Source of the DNA: Hymenopus coronatus
Taxonomy: Eukaryota > Arthropoda > Insecta > Mantodea > Hymenopodidae
Assembly: GCA_030762935.1 (NCBI GenBank)
Contig: CM060892.1
Location: 89,517,827 to 89,581,826 of the forward strand
Direction of reading: 5' to 3'
Length of the DNA: 64,000 nt
Shown: piece by piece, positions 46,986 to 58,679 of the stretch
Position numbering within the stretch: the stretch's first letter is position 1
Layout of the letters: every line of letters begins with the position of its first letter
Program-made: the position numbers and the translations under genes
Notes under the pieces: generated by a model
Databases searched by the model: none
Seen by the model: the letters and a program-made list of their open reading frames with translations, nothing else
What the model was told of the DNA's origin: nothing

Positions 46986-47286
46986 AATGGAAATGGCGTG
47001 TTATTTATAGACGCTCTTTAACTGCTGTGGTTCTCAGCGTTCCATTCTAAAGTGGGCGTGAAAGACCGCTTAATTTTGCTCAGAGACCTCTCTATAAGGC
47101 TTGAGGTTCTTTTACGTGCCGTAAATCTACGACACGGGACCAACGGCTTTACTTCCCTTCCGAAGGAAGGAAACCATGTTAAGGATTTTTAAATCCGAAA
47201 AAATCCATTGTACTCCGCCGGGTTTGAACCCGCGACCTTGGATATATGAAGTCAGCATGGTAACCATTACACCACGGAGGGCGACG
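46986..47286 (-). repeat. SINE-B copy, complete, with perfect target duplication
   Basis: Minus strand: CGTCGCCCTCCGTGGTGTAA head, CTTCATATATCCAAGGTCGC, B box GGGTTCAAACCC, GGCGGAGTACAATGGATTTT, GGTCCCGTGTCGTAGATTTA, tail CATTTCCATTT. TTAATGTAGTTA stands at 46974-46985 and again at 47287-47298, so both ends are exact and the unit is about 301 bp. Confidence 0.9.
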
Positions 47287-47329
47287 TTAATGTAGTTATA
47301 TATGTACTTGCTAATAAGCCGATTTTATC

Positions 47330-47480
47330 TGTGGACCGCTTTCGGGATGTCCCGGGTTCGATCCCCGTGAGCGCCTACCTGATTCTTCGTTTTTTTTCGG
47401 GGCTTCTCCAGGTTGCCAGGCGACTGTTAAATAGGTTTCTTCCATCATTTTCCTGTCCATTGATGTTTCCATAATGATGT
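47330..47480 (+). repeat. tRNA-derived SINE fragment
   Basis: B box GGGTTCGATCCCCG is followed by GAGCGCCTACCTGATTCTTC and TTTTTTTTCGGGGCTTCTCC. The TTTCGGGG-TTCTCC segment resembles the SINE-V and SINE-C bodies. The A-box half is poor. Confidence 0.5.
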
Positions 47481-49704
47481 CATCCATTCTTCTTCATTGG
47501 TGTCTTTGAGGGTTGGACATATCGGCGATGATGCACAGTGCGGCATAGCAGAGAAGGGACACTCCTAGTGATTTTCTTCGTCCCCGACTTCGGATGGTTG
47601 CCGATTGGACTGTGTGGGGCAAGTCAGCCTGCCTGACTCGGGACCCTTTTATTGCCGGGCCGTCACTCTTGCTTTCGGCCCCCCGGAACAGCCTTTCCTC
47701 CCGAGAGCAACTCCTCTCAGGGCAGACATATTAACTTCATTTGTTTTTGTGCCGATTCCCTCCTCCTTATCCTATTCCTACCTACTAACACGCAAAAAGA
47801 TATATTTGTGTTCACTTGTCTTGATACCTATCTTATTTTTAAATGTCACTCCCGAAGTAATAGCTCAATGAATAATATTTTCCTTTATACCAAGAGCCGT
47901 ATATTTCACATAGCTGTAAGTTTTTAGAATGTCTCGTTTTGTACCCCGTTTCTTATATTTTACAGCGTTTGCTAGTAGTCGCGATGAGTTTTCTTTGAAA
48001 GTCGATAGATCAATAAGAACTACCTACAGCATCGTTTTTCGCCCTCGTTCTCTCTTGTTTGCCTTTGTCCCCTACTTTGAGCGACTATAAAAGGTAAGAA
48101 AATATTTATTCCACTCAACTTAGGTGATTCTCTGAATTACTAACGGTCAAATATGTAGCAGAATTCTTGCACTGAAGTAAACTCACACGTATCGCTATGA
48201 AGTAAATTTTGCGAAAACTCGAGGCATCCACTTATGAATTTAAAATTGGTTCAAATATATTTTTTTCTGAATCAGTATAAACTTGGATTATTATATTATT
48301 GGGATGAAACTGATCGTTACAGATTAAACTTAAATAATAAGGGTAACAGATAGCAGGAAAATTAAAATTCCACCAGTGGCGACTGCTATATAAGAGAACT
48401 AGAGCAAGTTAACACCCTAAATTGTGAATTTATTGGATATTGTCCAACTGTTATTAATCTTAACGTACATACGGCAATTTAAAGTCTATGGCGTTAAAAT
48501 CTACAGCTATTTTTCTAAATTGGAGGAAATGTGGCATCAAGATTGGTAGCATATCTCGACTTGTGCAGGTTTTAAGGAGTTTTTACGCATGCGTGACTGA
48601 TATGACGTAATTGCTTAAGGGACAAATACATAAGAATCTTGCGCAGCTGAAGTTGAGGAACCTTACTCACCCACGCTGTTTATACACAAGATTAACAATG
48701 CTGCCATCTAGCGACTTTGCATCATCTTATGTAGCGCAGAAGTAACGTACATAAGCGATGAATAGCATAATTAAGACTACAAACATTCTCAAGTACAGCT
48801 TAATTTACAATATTTCCTTCTTGCCTTAGAATGCTGTATTTAGTGATGCACATCAAGTACACAACAAACATCCATTAAAAAAAAAAAAAAAACTTTCTTT
48901 CGTAAGGGAACTTCTACGTCACTATCATAATCATAATCTTATTCTTCTTGTTCATCTTGGTTGTTCATGTTGGCATCAGCTACACTTCTATCAACTTACT
49001 GCTAATCATTACTATCATGGGGCAAGTGCTATTTCTCATCTCCAGAGCTATCCGACTCTTCTAATTTTTGCGAACACCCAACATGTATACCTACGAACCG
49101 CTACTGGATTCCACTTGAATTGGAAAGCATACATACAATTATATAACTTCAAATATTTTATTTACTTCTTTCTCCCTCCCTATTTTCCATTTTATGTTTT
49201 TGAATAGACCTAAAAGATTTAGTTTCGGTCTATTCTAGTATAACGTGTAACAAACTGAATTTCTGGGAAAGTAGTTGAATGCTACAATTACTTTACAAGT
49301 TTAAACCCAAAGTTCCATGCTGTAAATCAACAACAAACATGTAAAATACTTATAAGTGTAAATATCACCATAAATGCACTTCATAATATAAAATCTAATA
49401 TATTGCACTCGCATCCTTTTCTCTACTCACTATGTGCAGTTTCTACAAACTATTTTTACAAAAGTTTATATTTCATCTAGTGATATAAATCGAAACAAAT
49501 ATTTTCAGAAATGGTTTTAATACGCACTGCGTTTTAACTACGAAGGGAATACATGAATCTGATAGTCACATGCTTGAACGCAAGGCGGTACATCTTAGCC
49601 TTGAAAGTCCTTACTCTTTCCACGATAAGAGAATTACGAAACATCTGAATAGCCACACCATTTAAAGAAAATAATAAATTGTTGAACATTACAAACCTAT
49701 ATAA
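47481..49704. other. unassigned sequence
   Basis: The part at 47560-47740 is GC-rich and may continue the SINE. The rest is AT-rich with an A-run at 48877-48891. The frames at 47605-47927 have no recognised domain. Confidence 0.4.
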
Positions 49705-49706
49705 CA

Positions 49707-49831
49707 GAGGGTTGGGCCTGATGGTCAGTTGGTAGAGCACTTATCTGCTGAGCGGGTTTCGATTCCCGGGAGGTGGACGTTCTTGTTTTGCCAAGTTTAT
49801 TTCTAACTCTCCCCCGAATCTGCACGTAACT

Positions 49832-49882
<51 letters not shown>

Positions 49883-49965
49883 GTTGAGCGTAGAGAAGAG
49901 AGAGATCTATTTAACAAAACGAAAAGGAAAAAAAACAAAAAAAACAAAAAAAAAACAGAATATCC
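49707..49965 (+). repeat. tRNA-like SINE with (GT)n and A-rich tail
   Basis: Head GGGCCTGATGGTCAGTTGGT, AGAGCACTTATCTGCTGAGC, B box GGTTTCGATTCCC (the region between the boxes is shorter than in a tRNA). Then comes a body with TTCTTGTTTTGCCAAGTTTA, a (GT)n run at about 49832-49879, and an A-rich tail with regular C and G to 49965. It resembles a retroposon, but no target duplication is evident. Confidence 0.5.
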
Positions 49966-50920
49966 ACAAGTCATTTCCAAAAGGCAATACGATCCAGAGT
50001 TAACGGCTGATGTGACCCGTTATATTGAGATGTTAATATATGGAAGTCAAGCATTTTCATATCAAGCGTTTATTTTATGTCAATGGAAGGAAATTAATGC
50101 TATATTGATTTATTGATAATGTCGTAAAGAAAAAATTAATTACTGAAAGTAATTAGCCTGTAAGTGTTCTGTAAATATCAGAATATTGAATTTAATGTGT
50201 ATTTAAAATATAATTTGATTTATGATCAAAAATAATTATTTGAAAAAAATTCAACAATAACAATTACAGGGCTACGTGCATGAAAAAGGAAGTTGTTCTT
50301 TCTAATATACTACATCCCTAAGCGTTGTACATCCATATTTAAATATTCACTAAGCGCAAATAGCTTATGAAATAAATATTATATGTACCAAAAGAAATTT
50401 ATTTATAAATAAAACGAAGTCTGTATTATATATTTAAAGAATGTTTAATAAGGAGAAACACGTAAAATAAGTTTCGAGCCTATAAGAGCTGAATAGATGC
50501 CCAACCGTGTGCAGTCGTTATTGGTCAGTCTTCATTGCTTGGCACAAGGGTAGCATCCTACGGGAACGCGTGCTGTAGAATGCAATCTTAATTTATCTAT
50601 GCCATCCTACAGCGTTCATAATTATTGTATGCAGTGATGTTGAAGAATATACAAGAACATCTTACCAGTGTATTATTCACAAGTATTATATTACCTGTAA
50701 TGCATTATCTCCTAGAGACGTATTAATAATACCCATTACGGTGAGTAATACTAGAAAAAAGAAACAATTAGCTCGCCAATTTTCCGGCATATTAATATGC
50801 AAATAAAGACGGGGTAATAGAGTAATAATAAAAGTATATATAACATAATAATATTACCATCGTCATCCTTTCGGAAATGCTTGATACCGCAAAATGGTAT
50901 TTGACATATACACTGTGTAT
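49966..50920. other. unassigned sequence
   Basis: At 50550-50630 the segments GTAGCATCCTACGGGA, GCTGTAGAATGC and GCCATCCTACAGCG form short imperfect inverted matches. No gene seen. Confidence 0.45.
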
Positions 50921-50924
50921 TATC

Positions 50925-51222
50925 ATGTTGTCTAATTTTTATGTAACTTGTTTTTTTTAACTTTGTTTTTTACCATTTACACAAAATCCTCCGAATGAAG
51001 TGGTCTTCATAGGCTATTCCCAAAAAAATCAAAATATGCATTTCATTTCTCATATAAATATTTTAGTTATATGGTTTTAATCAAAATCGCTACATCCAGT
51101 TTGAGAAAATCAGATATTTGAAACATTTCTCATGCAAAGTATTGTTTTGGGTAGAGGTTATCCTTAAAATCCTAGTGTCGTATCTCTGGAAGATCCTAAA
51201 CTGAAATAACAACTGAATCGAG
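50925..51222 (-). repeat. HPE internal fragment, orientation B
   Basis: It includes ATGAAGTGGTCTTCATAGGC, TATTCCCAAAAAAATCAAAA and CCTAGTGTCGTATCTCTGGA. Both ends of the element are missing. Confidence 0.7.
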
Positions 51223-51754
51223 ATTTGGATTTTATGCGACTTAATCAGTCCACAGGTTACTTTTCTTTTGATTTAGAGGGCACAAAAATGTAGCATCAGG
51301 ACTACTAATGCTGTATGCTGCGCTATTTCCGTTCTGTAGTGACAGAAATCCCGAAATTATGTCAGCATTCAGCAGAGTTAATGAACTTGCTGATAAAATG
51401 AAGCAAAAATAAGCTTAGAACCTCAACTGAGAAAGAAATTTTGCCAAAATTCTATTTTCAAGAGTATTTCAAACCAATGGTTTGTTTGTAAAACTTCTGG
51501 TGTAATTTTATTGTACCCATGTTCCATTTTTTTCTTATCAAATGCAATCTGAGTAGAATGGAATTGTGCTACAAATATTACAGACAAAGCAATATTTTGA
51601 AATACTTATAATCGAACTTAAGCAAATTTGATTATTTTGGGAGGATAGGACTTTTGTTCTTTCTTACCTAACACCCCTCACAGCTCACATGAAGCATGCA
51701 TATAAAATACATTAAAGCACCAATTGTATGGGGTATTCGTAAAAGTTAGCCAAA
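51223..51754. other. unassigned sequence
   Basis: No recognised gene or repeat. Confidence 0.5.
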
Positions 51755-51880
51755 AAGCTAAAACTTAATATTGGATAGGTAGAGTCAGACTGAAAAATGC
51801 AATGCCCTAGCCGGGATTTGAACCCGGATGTCTCGATCTCTAGCCGTTTGCTCTGTCACTGAGCTACCAGGGCAACATGC
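51755..51880 (-). repeat. SINE-D copy with well-formed tRNA-like head
   Basis: Minus strand: GCCCTGGTAGCTCAGTGACA head and B box GGGTTCAAATCCCGG. The ends GCCCTGG and CTAGGGC pair over seven positions with one G-T, and the D-arm GCTC/GAGC pairs. The anticodon arm does not fold well, and a shared body (TTTTTCAGTCTGACTCTAC) follows, so I call it a SINE head rather than a tRNA gene. Confidence 0.65.
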
Positions 51881-52040
51881 CGGCATAGCATTGAATTTCT
51901 CAACTGACTCGCATGTTTCCCGGTAAACCAAAAGGTGATCTCAAATTATTTTGAGATGACAGCCCCAATGGCGACTTACAATGTTGTAAGTACTTTAGAC
52001 TCAGGATGCATAGTATAGTCAACTATTATGATCAATTTGT

Positions 52041-52187
52041 ATTGGAATAATTGTTTTTTCACACAAGCTATGCCAGCATGTTGCCATGATAGCTCAGTGG
52101 CAGAGCAACCGGCTTGAGATCGAGAGATCCGTGGTTCAAATCCTGCTGTCCTACACACGGCTTGTGTGAAAAAACAATTATTCCAAT
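52041..52187 (+). repeat. tRNA-like unit inside a perfect 28-bp inverted repeat
   Basis: The arms are 52041-52068 (ATTGGAATAATTGTTTTTTC then ACACAAGC) and 52160-52187, exact complements over all 28 bases. Between them lie 91 bp with A box TAGCTCAGTGGCAGAGC and B box GTGGTTCAAATCC, related to the SINE-D head some 200 bp upstream, which is on the other strand. The unit is neither a normal SINE nor an obvious transposon. Confidence 0.85.
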
Positions 52188-52189
52188 AT

Positions 52190-53934
52190 CAATATGTCAT
52201 ATTACAGCTATTATAGATTGATACTTCTTTAATAAAAGAAATAACAATAGTAGGGGCTCAATGAGCAGAAAAGCTTTCACAACAGAACAAAGTCTGCATG
52301 ACTGAGGTATCATAAAAGGTTGCTAATCGAGATACGTAGCAAAGATAGAATTAAATACTAATGTTAAATTGCAAATAGCATTTCTGAATAAAATCAGAGT
52401 TTTATGAGGAAGTCAGAACTGCATCTTCCACCCTTTACTAATCAGGGCAAATAATGGTTTGTCCTACTTCTCTAGGCTAAAATCAATCGTCTCATTGATG
52501 GAAGCAAACTCGGGTACTGTGACCGAGGAAAAGAAGATTCAACTGTAATAGAGGCTTTAAAAGTATAAAATGTTGTGTACCTTTGATACACGCAGTAATA
52601 AACAGCTGCAATTTTATTCCGCTTTAGCTGATGAAAATAAATCTAAAATCAGAGCTCTACAAATTTAAATGAAGAAAATTGAAATGTAGTCAGCTAATTT
52701 ATGAAATTCTTTGTAGATATATGACTAATTTTACATCACACTATAAAACAGCTTATTTTGATGACGATAAAATCATCAAATGCGCATTAACAAAATCTCC
52801 GATGTTTTGTATTCGCATTCACATATACTCATTCGTTTACAAAAATTCTAACAAAACCTTATTGTTCTAATCTAATTCTTGTTAAACCGAGACGAATTTA
52901 TTCACTTTATAGTTTCTTTGTAGGATAGAGTATGCTAAAGTAATAATCATAATTTTATATTCCGTGCTCGTTGTATGAATAACAGAACATTGAGGCAAAA
53001 CATAACTCCACATATTAAATTAGTGATAGCTGATTAAGCATCAATTAAAACATGTAAAATAAAATAATCAAGGGCATGTAAATAAGTTGAGAGGATATTG
53101 CGTTAGCTTTATAAGTTATTGAAAAGTGTTGTTAAGAATTGGCTGGAATCTGTAACAGGGGCTAGGAAGTAACAGGATCTCCCAGAATTGCGCATGTTGT
53201 CGACAGTTCTTTGTATTCCAGTAAGGGTGAAAAATGAAAAACATTTTTTGTAAAATCAAGTCCCGTTATTGTAGAGTGAACTAGAGTGTCATGTAGGCCG
53301 AAGAGTTGCGTGAAGTAACGGCGAATTATCACATGACAAAATTAAACAGACGATTCGAATGATGAAAATACGGTGACGCGTTAATAGCACACCAATAGTG
53401 GCGAGAAAAATCCACCAAGCCGTAAAACTAAAGCATGAAGGTCACGAATCTCAAATTCGTATAAAAAGGGATGAAAAATTAATGAGCGCGCAATTTTCTG
53501 GAAGACAGTGACGGCGAAGCTATGTCCAGGCGGGACCTGATCACACGCGCAAAGTATGCAAACTTAAGTTTAAATTTTCGTCAGTCAAGGAATTGTTAAA
53601 TAAGCGCGCCAAATAGTTGAGCGCGGAGTGAGTAAATTCTATTGTTGTCATCGCCGAAATTTACATCTGGAATACTGAGAGGATCCTGTTGGGCATTGCG
53701 AGACCGCGAAGTAACAAAAGTCAACTATTAAGGGATAAAAGCAACCAGCTCATATCTGCAACTAGGACATGTATGTATATACTTTGTTATGCGAAATGTA
53801 ATTTATTGAGTCACCGGTGAAATAAATAGAGAAAGCTCAGTATCTGAGCACCACTGGGATCTCTATTAACATCCTTACCAGGATCAGAACCCATACTCTA
53901 CCGATCCCGCATTCCCAGAAATCACCCAAGCCTT
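52190..53934. other. unassigned sequence
   Basis: The stretch 53240-53720 is less AT-rich with many CG dinucleotides, but no frame or motif is recognisable. Confidence 0.45.
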
Positions 53935-53999
53935 CTGCAGGAAGCGAGATTCGAACCCGAGATCATCCAAGACATGAGGAAGAGCAACCTAGCACGCCG
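53935..53999 (-). repeat. tRNA-like SINE head remnant
   Basis: Minus strand: GGCGTGCTAGGTTGCTCTTC at the start and GGGTTCGAATCTCGC (a perfect B box) near the end. The D-arm is not convincing. Confidence 0.4.
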
Positions 54000-54284
54000 G
54001 GAACCTGTCTCAGCAGCAACTCCGAATTAACAAGTCAGCGCACAACCAGAATATCATTCATTTAATATTGAATTTATTGAATAGACAATATACAAAACCC
54101 TATTTCACCCAAAGCTGTATCAGGATTATAGTCAAAATACAAATAAAATGTACAACAGTAGTGCGTACTTATTAGCCATAGGCTGGATGCAGGTCACACT
54201 GGTCAAAGAAAATAAAACAATCTATACTATAAAACTCATTTTATAAATAGAACAAAAACTTTTGGAATTCCCTATGACAGCATG

Positions 54285-54660
54285 TTTTCTTTCTCTACAT
54301 GTACCATGTAGGTACATAGTACATAGAGAAAGTATCTATTGTATTCCACCAAAAAATGCCATGCCTATATTTCATCAGAAACATGTTTTGAGGTTCCCCG
54401 AGTTTCAAAAAGCACTTTTAGAAAATTGTTCGCGTGTGCGTGTATGTGTGTACAACAAAATTAAAATTTAAAATTAAGGTGGTGAAATACAAAACTTGAT
54501 AAAATACTAAATAAATATAAATACTAAACTTGTTGTTAAGTTTAGCATCTTTCAAGGATTTTTTTTTTATAAAATCGTCCTCCCACATCACAAACTACGC
54601 TTTATATGGAAGATTTTTCGAAATTAGTAAAATATTTAATTTATGCTATATATATTAATT
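54285..54660 (+). repeat. HPE copy, orientation A, 3'-truncated
   Basis: It starts TTTCTTTCTCTACATGTACC, with a palindrome centred on GTAGGTACATAG, and breaks off in the middle of the element. The GT tract is CGTGTGCGTGTATGTGTGTA. Confidence 0.7.
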
Positions 54661-54884
54661 AGTACACAAGTGTAAAGAATTAGGTAAATATTTCGCTCGC
54701 CTGGCTATTATAAACATGGTTTCTTGATATATTTAAGAGGTCTAACCTGCCCACTGAAAATTTTTGAAGGACCGCAGTATTGATATTTTATTGAGGAAAT
54801 AACAACTTCAAATGTTGGAAAGAAGACTTCTCTTGTGATTATAATACTAAGATTTTCCCGAAAATATGTTTGTATAAAAAAGGT

Positions 54885-55027
54885 AAAAAAAAAAGGTAAA
54901 TACCTTTTTGTATTCAGAGGTCCCAAAACGTGTATTTCCCGTAAAATCTCAGTACTGAATTTTTTGGGTGCAATGCAATACCTTTTCTATACACTATGTT
55001 CATACTACGTGTATAGAAAGTAAAAAC
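54885..55027 (-). repeat. HPE hairpin-end fragment, orientation B
   Basis: It runs from TTTGTATTCAGAGGTCCCAA to the palindrome and GTATAGAAAGTAAAAAC. Confidence 0.7.
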
Positions 55028-55049
55028 ATTAACTTTCCTTAGACAGAGA

Positions 55050-55387
55050 GTGTCCATTTTTCTTTTGTTCTACTTCTGGCCAAGCAAACCAATGATAAAA
55101 GCCAAATTCAATGACAATCGCATATCGATAGGGTTTAAAAATCTTCTTTTAAAGCTTTAGTTAAGTAATTAAAATCAAATGGTCTACGATTTGCTTTTAA
55201 AGCATTTGTCTATCTCTTTAGCATAGCGTATTCCCTTATTTCCTTTCTACTTATAAGGAGCTAAGTAATAAGAACATTCTGCTAATGCTTCGCTCGATTA
55301 GCATGGTGTAGAAAGAAGAATAATCTTTTGTAAGAAGGCTGTTTGCAGAACAGTTAAAGAAAGGCATGTGAGGGTAGCACATCAGAT
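55050..55387 (+). repeat. HPE 3' part, orientation A
   Basis: It covers TTTCCTTTCTACTTATAAGG through GGGTAGCACATCAGA. It is followed at once by TTTT and the start of the next copy. Confidence 0.7.
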
Positions 55388-55390
55388 TTT

Positions 55391-56245
55391 TACTTTCTCT
55401 ACACGTATTATGTACATAGTGTATAGAGAAGGTATTGCACTCCACCCAAAATTTCGATACCGAGATTTCGCTGGAAACATATGTTTTAGGGTCCCCTATA
55501 TAAAAAAAAGTATTTTCACAAAAAGGTCCGCGTGTGTGTGAACACTATAACTCAAAAATGAAAAGTCGGTAAAATATCAAACTTGGTATTGAAGTTTAGT
55601 ATCTGCTAGGGATGCGACACGAAGATTTTCAGAAAAATCCCCCTACCCCAAACTACCCTTTACATGGAACTTTTTTCGAAAATTTTTATTTTCACAAAAA
55701 TGTCTAACGATTTTGATTGAAATATCATATATTAAAGATATTTACCTGAAAAATAAAATGTATTATGTTGTATTTTCTGGAAAAAGCCTCTGAAGACTTC
55801 TTTATTCTGGATGAAATTTACGGAATCGTGCATATCTGCTAAACCGTAAGAAATGGAGAAAAACTTGCCAATCAAAAAATGTAGAGCACTTTAAAACTCA
55901 CATGCTATGTTATATATATTTTTTCTCGTGGATTTGGTTGTTTTTTGAGATATTCCTTGTTTTTGGTTTCAATTTTAAAAAACGTATACTTTTTTCTCAT
56001 AGGAATTTGTCAACTCCTATCCATACAAAGGAACTTCAGTGACATAGCAACCAGCTTTTGACCATCACTGTAACCTATGCTACACCCTTATTTCGCTTCT
56101 ATTTACAAGGAAGCAAGTAATAAGACTATTTCTGCTAATTTTTTTCTCCATTAGCATGAAGTAAATAGAAGCATAAACTTTTTAACAATAATTTGTTGAA
56201 GAGATACAGAAAAAGTCACGTGAATGGAACACATCAGATTTTTAA
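55391..56245 (+). repeat. HPE copy, full length, orientation A
   Basis: This is one of the best copies: TACTTTCTCTACACGTATTA / TGTACATAGTGTATAGAGAA at the start and GTCACGTGAATGGAACACAT then CAGATTTTT at the end, about 855 bp. It forms a head-to-tail junction with the preceding copy across a short T-run. All internal blocks are present. Confidence 0.85.
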
Positions 56246-56811
56246 AGTTATATTATCCTTTAGCAAAGCGATTTGATGATACTGTGAGTGATCATACTTG
56301 TGTAATCTCCAGGAGAGAGTGCCTCTGCCACTGATGAAGGTGTTATCTTGTCCTAACAGAATATTCAGAAACGTTTACCGTAGTGGTTCAAAGTCTTAGT
56401 TCAATTCCCAAATGTCTTTCTTACATAAAGCTATATAAGCCATTTAAAACCAATCCAATGAGCTATTAGTAGCGAAGGGTTGCCTCCCTTTTTCATTGCT
56501 CAAGAGAGCTGGACTATTAAATTGTAATCACTGAGATTTCCCTCGCGAAGCTGATGAAAGGATACCAGCCTGCCTGCCTTTTAGATTTAGAGAGAGCTCT
56601 CATTGTTAAGCCCCGTCATCCCGGACTGTGTAGTGGAGTACAACAATGCGACAGAGATTAACTCAGATAGGTATTTTGTCTGGAGGATTGCTTGCTCCTC
56701 GTTGCGAATTTTTTTTATAATCATAAGTGAATGAATATTGTATTATCTGATGTCTTAGAGACGTGAAGATGTGTGGAAGCAACTGACTTTTAGGACAAAA
56801 ATCAAAAATTT
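56246..56811. other. unassigned spacer between HPE copies
   Basis: No recognised gene. This is the longest non-HPE stretch between 54.9 and 59.7 kb. Confidence 0.5.
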
Positions 56812-57238
56812 TACTCTCTCTAGCACTTAAGTACAATGTACACAGTAGATAGAAAAGGTATTGTATTCCACCCAAAAATTTGATACCGAGATGTTATCAG
56901 AAATACATTTTAGAAAAATTTCCATGTGTGTGTCTGTGGGCCCCATAGCTCAAAAACGAAAAGAAAATCCACTTTCCTAACTACTTTTTACTGGAAAATT
57001 TTTCGAAAATTTTGGTTTCCTCAAAAATGGTTCTAACAACTTTGATTAACATGCCATCTATTTAAGATATTTTCAAGACAAACAAAATGTATATCTTTAA
57101 TTTTATTGAAATAGCCTCAAAGAACCTCTTCCTTCTGGATGACATTTGAAAAGTTCGTAAACCATAAGAGATAGAACAAATTTACTCCACAAAAAATACA
57201 TATTTCATTAAACATATAATTATGTCATAACACATCTT
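56812..57238 (+). repeat. HPE copy, orientation A, 3'-truncated
   Basis: Diverged palindrome, then CCCAAAAATTTGATACCGAG. It ends in the middle of the element just before the next copy starts. Confidence 0.7.
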
Positions 57239-57240
57239 TA

Positions 57241-58352
57241 GTTTCTCTACACTTACTATGTACAGAGTGTATAGAGAAGGTAATACACTCCACTCAAAAA
57301 TTCGATACCGAAGTTTCACAGGAAATATATGTTTTAGGGTCCCCTGTATCCAAAAAAAGCATTTTCACAAAAAGGTCCTTGTGTGTGTGTGTGTGTCTGA
57401 ACGTAAAATACTAAACTTGGTATTTAAGTTTAGTATCCTCCAGGGATGCAACAAGAAAAATTTTGAGAGTAAAATCCCCCCCACACCAAACTACCCTTTA
57501 TATGGAACTTTACTAGAAATTTTTGATTTTCTCAAAAATGGCTAACCTCTTTGATTAAATTATCATATATTAAAGATATTTACCTGACAAATAAAATGTA
57601 TATTTTGAATTTCCTGGGAATAGCCTATCCAAAAAAAGCATTTTCACAAAAAGGTCCCTGTGTGTGTGTGAACACGGTAACTCAAAAACGTAAAATGCTA
57701 AACTTGGTATTTAAGTTTAGTATCCTCCAGGGATGCAACAAGAAGATTTTGAGAGTAAAATCCCCCCCACACCAAACTACCCTTTATATGGAACTTTATT
57801 AGAAATTTTTGATTTTCTCAAAAATGGCTAACCTCTTTGATTAAATTATCATATTAAAGATATTTACCTGACAAATAAAATGTATATTTTGAATTTCCTG
57901 GGAATAGCCTCTGAAGACTGCTTTATTCTGGATGAATTTTACGGATTTTTACATAACTGCTAAACCGTAAGAGATGGACAAAGGTTACTACACAGAAAAT
58001 GTAGAGCACATTAAAACACACAATTTATATCATATACATGTTTTTCGTCAAGCTAATCGTTTTTAATATATTCCTTGTTTTTAGTTTCAGCTTTAAAAAG
58101 CTATTACTTTTCTCATACAGGAATTTATCAACTCATGTCCATACAAGCAAAGGACATAGCAACCAGCTTTTGACTATGACTTTAACCTATGGTACTCCCG
58201 TTTTTTCGCTTCTACTTACAAGAAAGCAAGTAATAAAACTATTTCTGCTAAGTTTTTCTCGATAAGCATGAAGTAAACAGAAGCCTAAGCTTTTTAACAA
58301 TAATTTTTTGCAGAGATGTAGAGAAAGTCATGTGAATGGAGAACATCAGTTT
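57241..58352 (+). repeat. HPE copy, orientation A, with 279-bp tandem duplication
   Basis: It starts TTTCTCTACACTTACTATGT and ends GTCATGTGAATGGAGAACAT then CAG and a T-run. The segment beginning ATCCAAAAAAAGCATTTTCA at 57348 recurs at 57627 and extends to about 57908. The two units are nearly identical (CCTCCAGGGATGCAACAAGA in both), so the duplication is recent compared with the age of the family. Confidence 0.85.
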
Positions 58353-58679
58353 TTTTTTCTCAAAACTACAGATTCCTTGCTTTGTTCTTTTTTCTCTTAA
58401 AGCAGTGGCCCTAGTAATGAAATTTTGCAGAGCCTGAAAAGTTGAACTACAATACTCTTCCTAAATTGAATAATATGAAGATCAGTGAATAACGTTGTTA
58501 ATGTTTTCTTTAATCATAATTTTTTAAGAATTGTGATTGTTGTGAAAGCCTTAATTTACGTTTTTAAAAACATTCTATATCAAATATAAACATATTACAG
58601 AGAAACTTTGTACTAAGTTTCAAAGCTGTGTTATCAAAAGCTTCTGCAAAAGAGGAACAAAGTACAATTAATAAAAATC

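Noticed and set aside
51804..51876. Functional tRNA gene
   Set aside because: Acceptor and D-arm pair well, but the anticodon arm does not fold and the downstream body is shared with another SINE copy.
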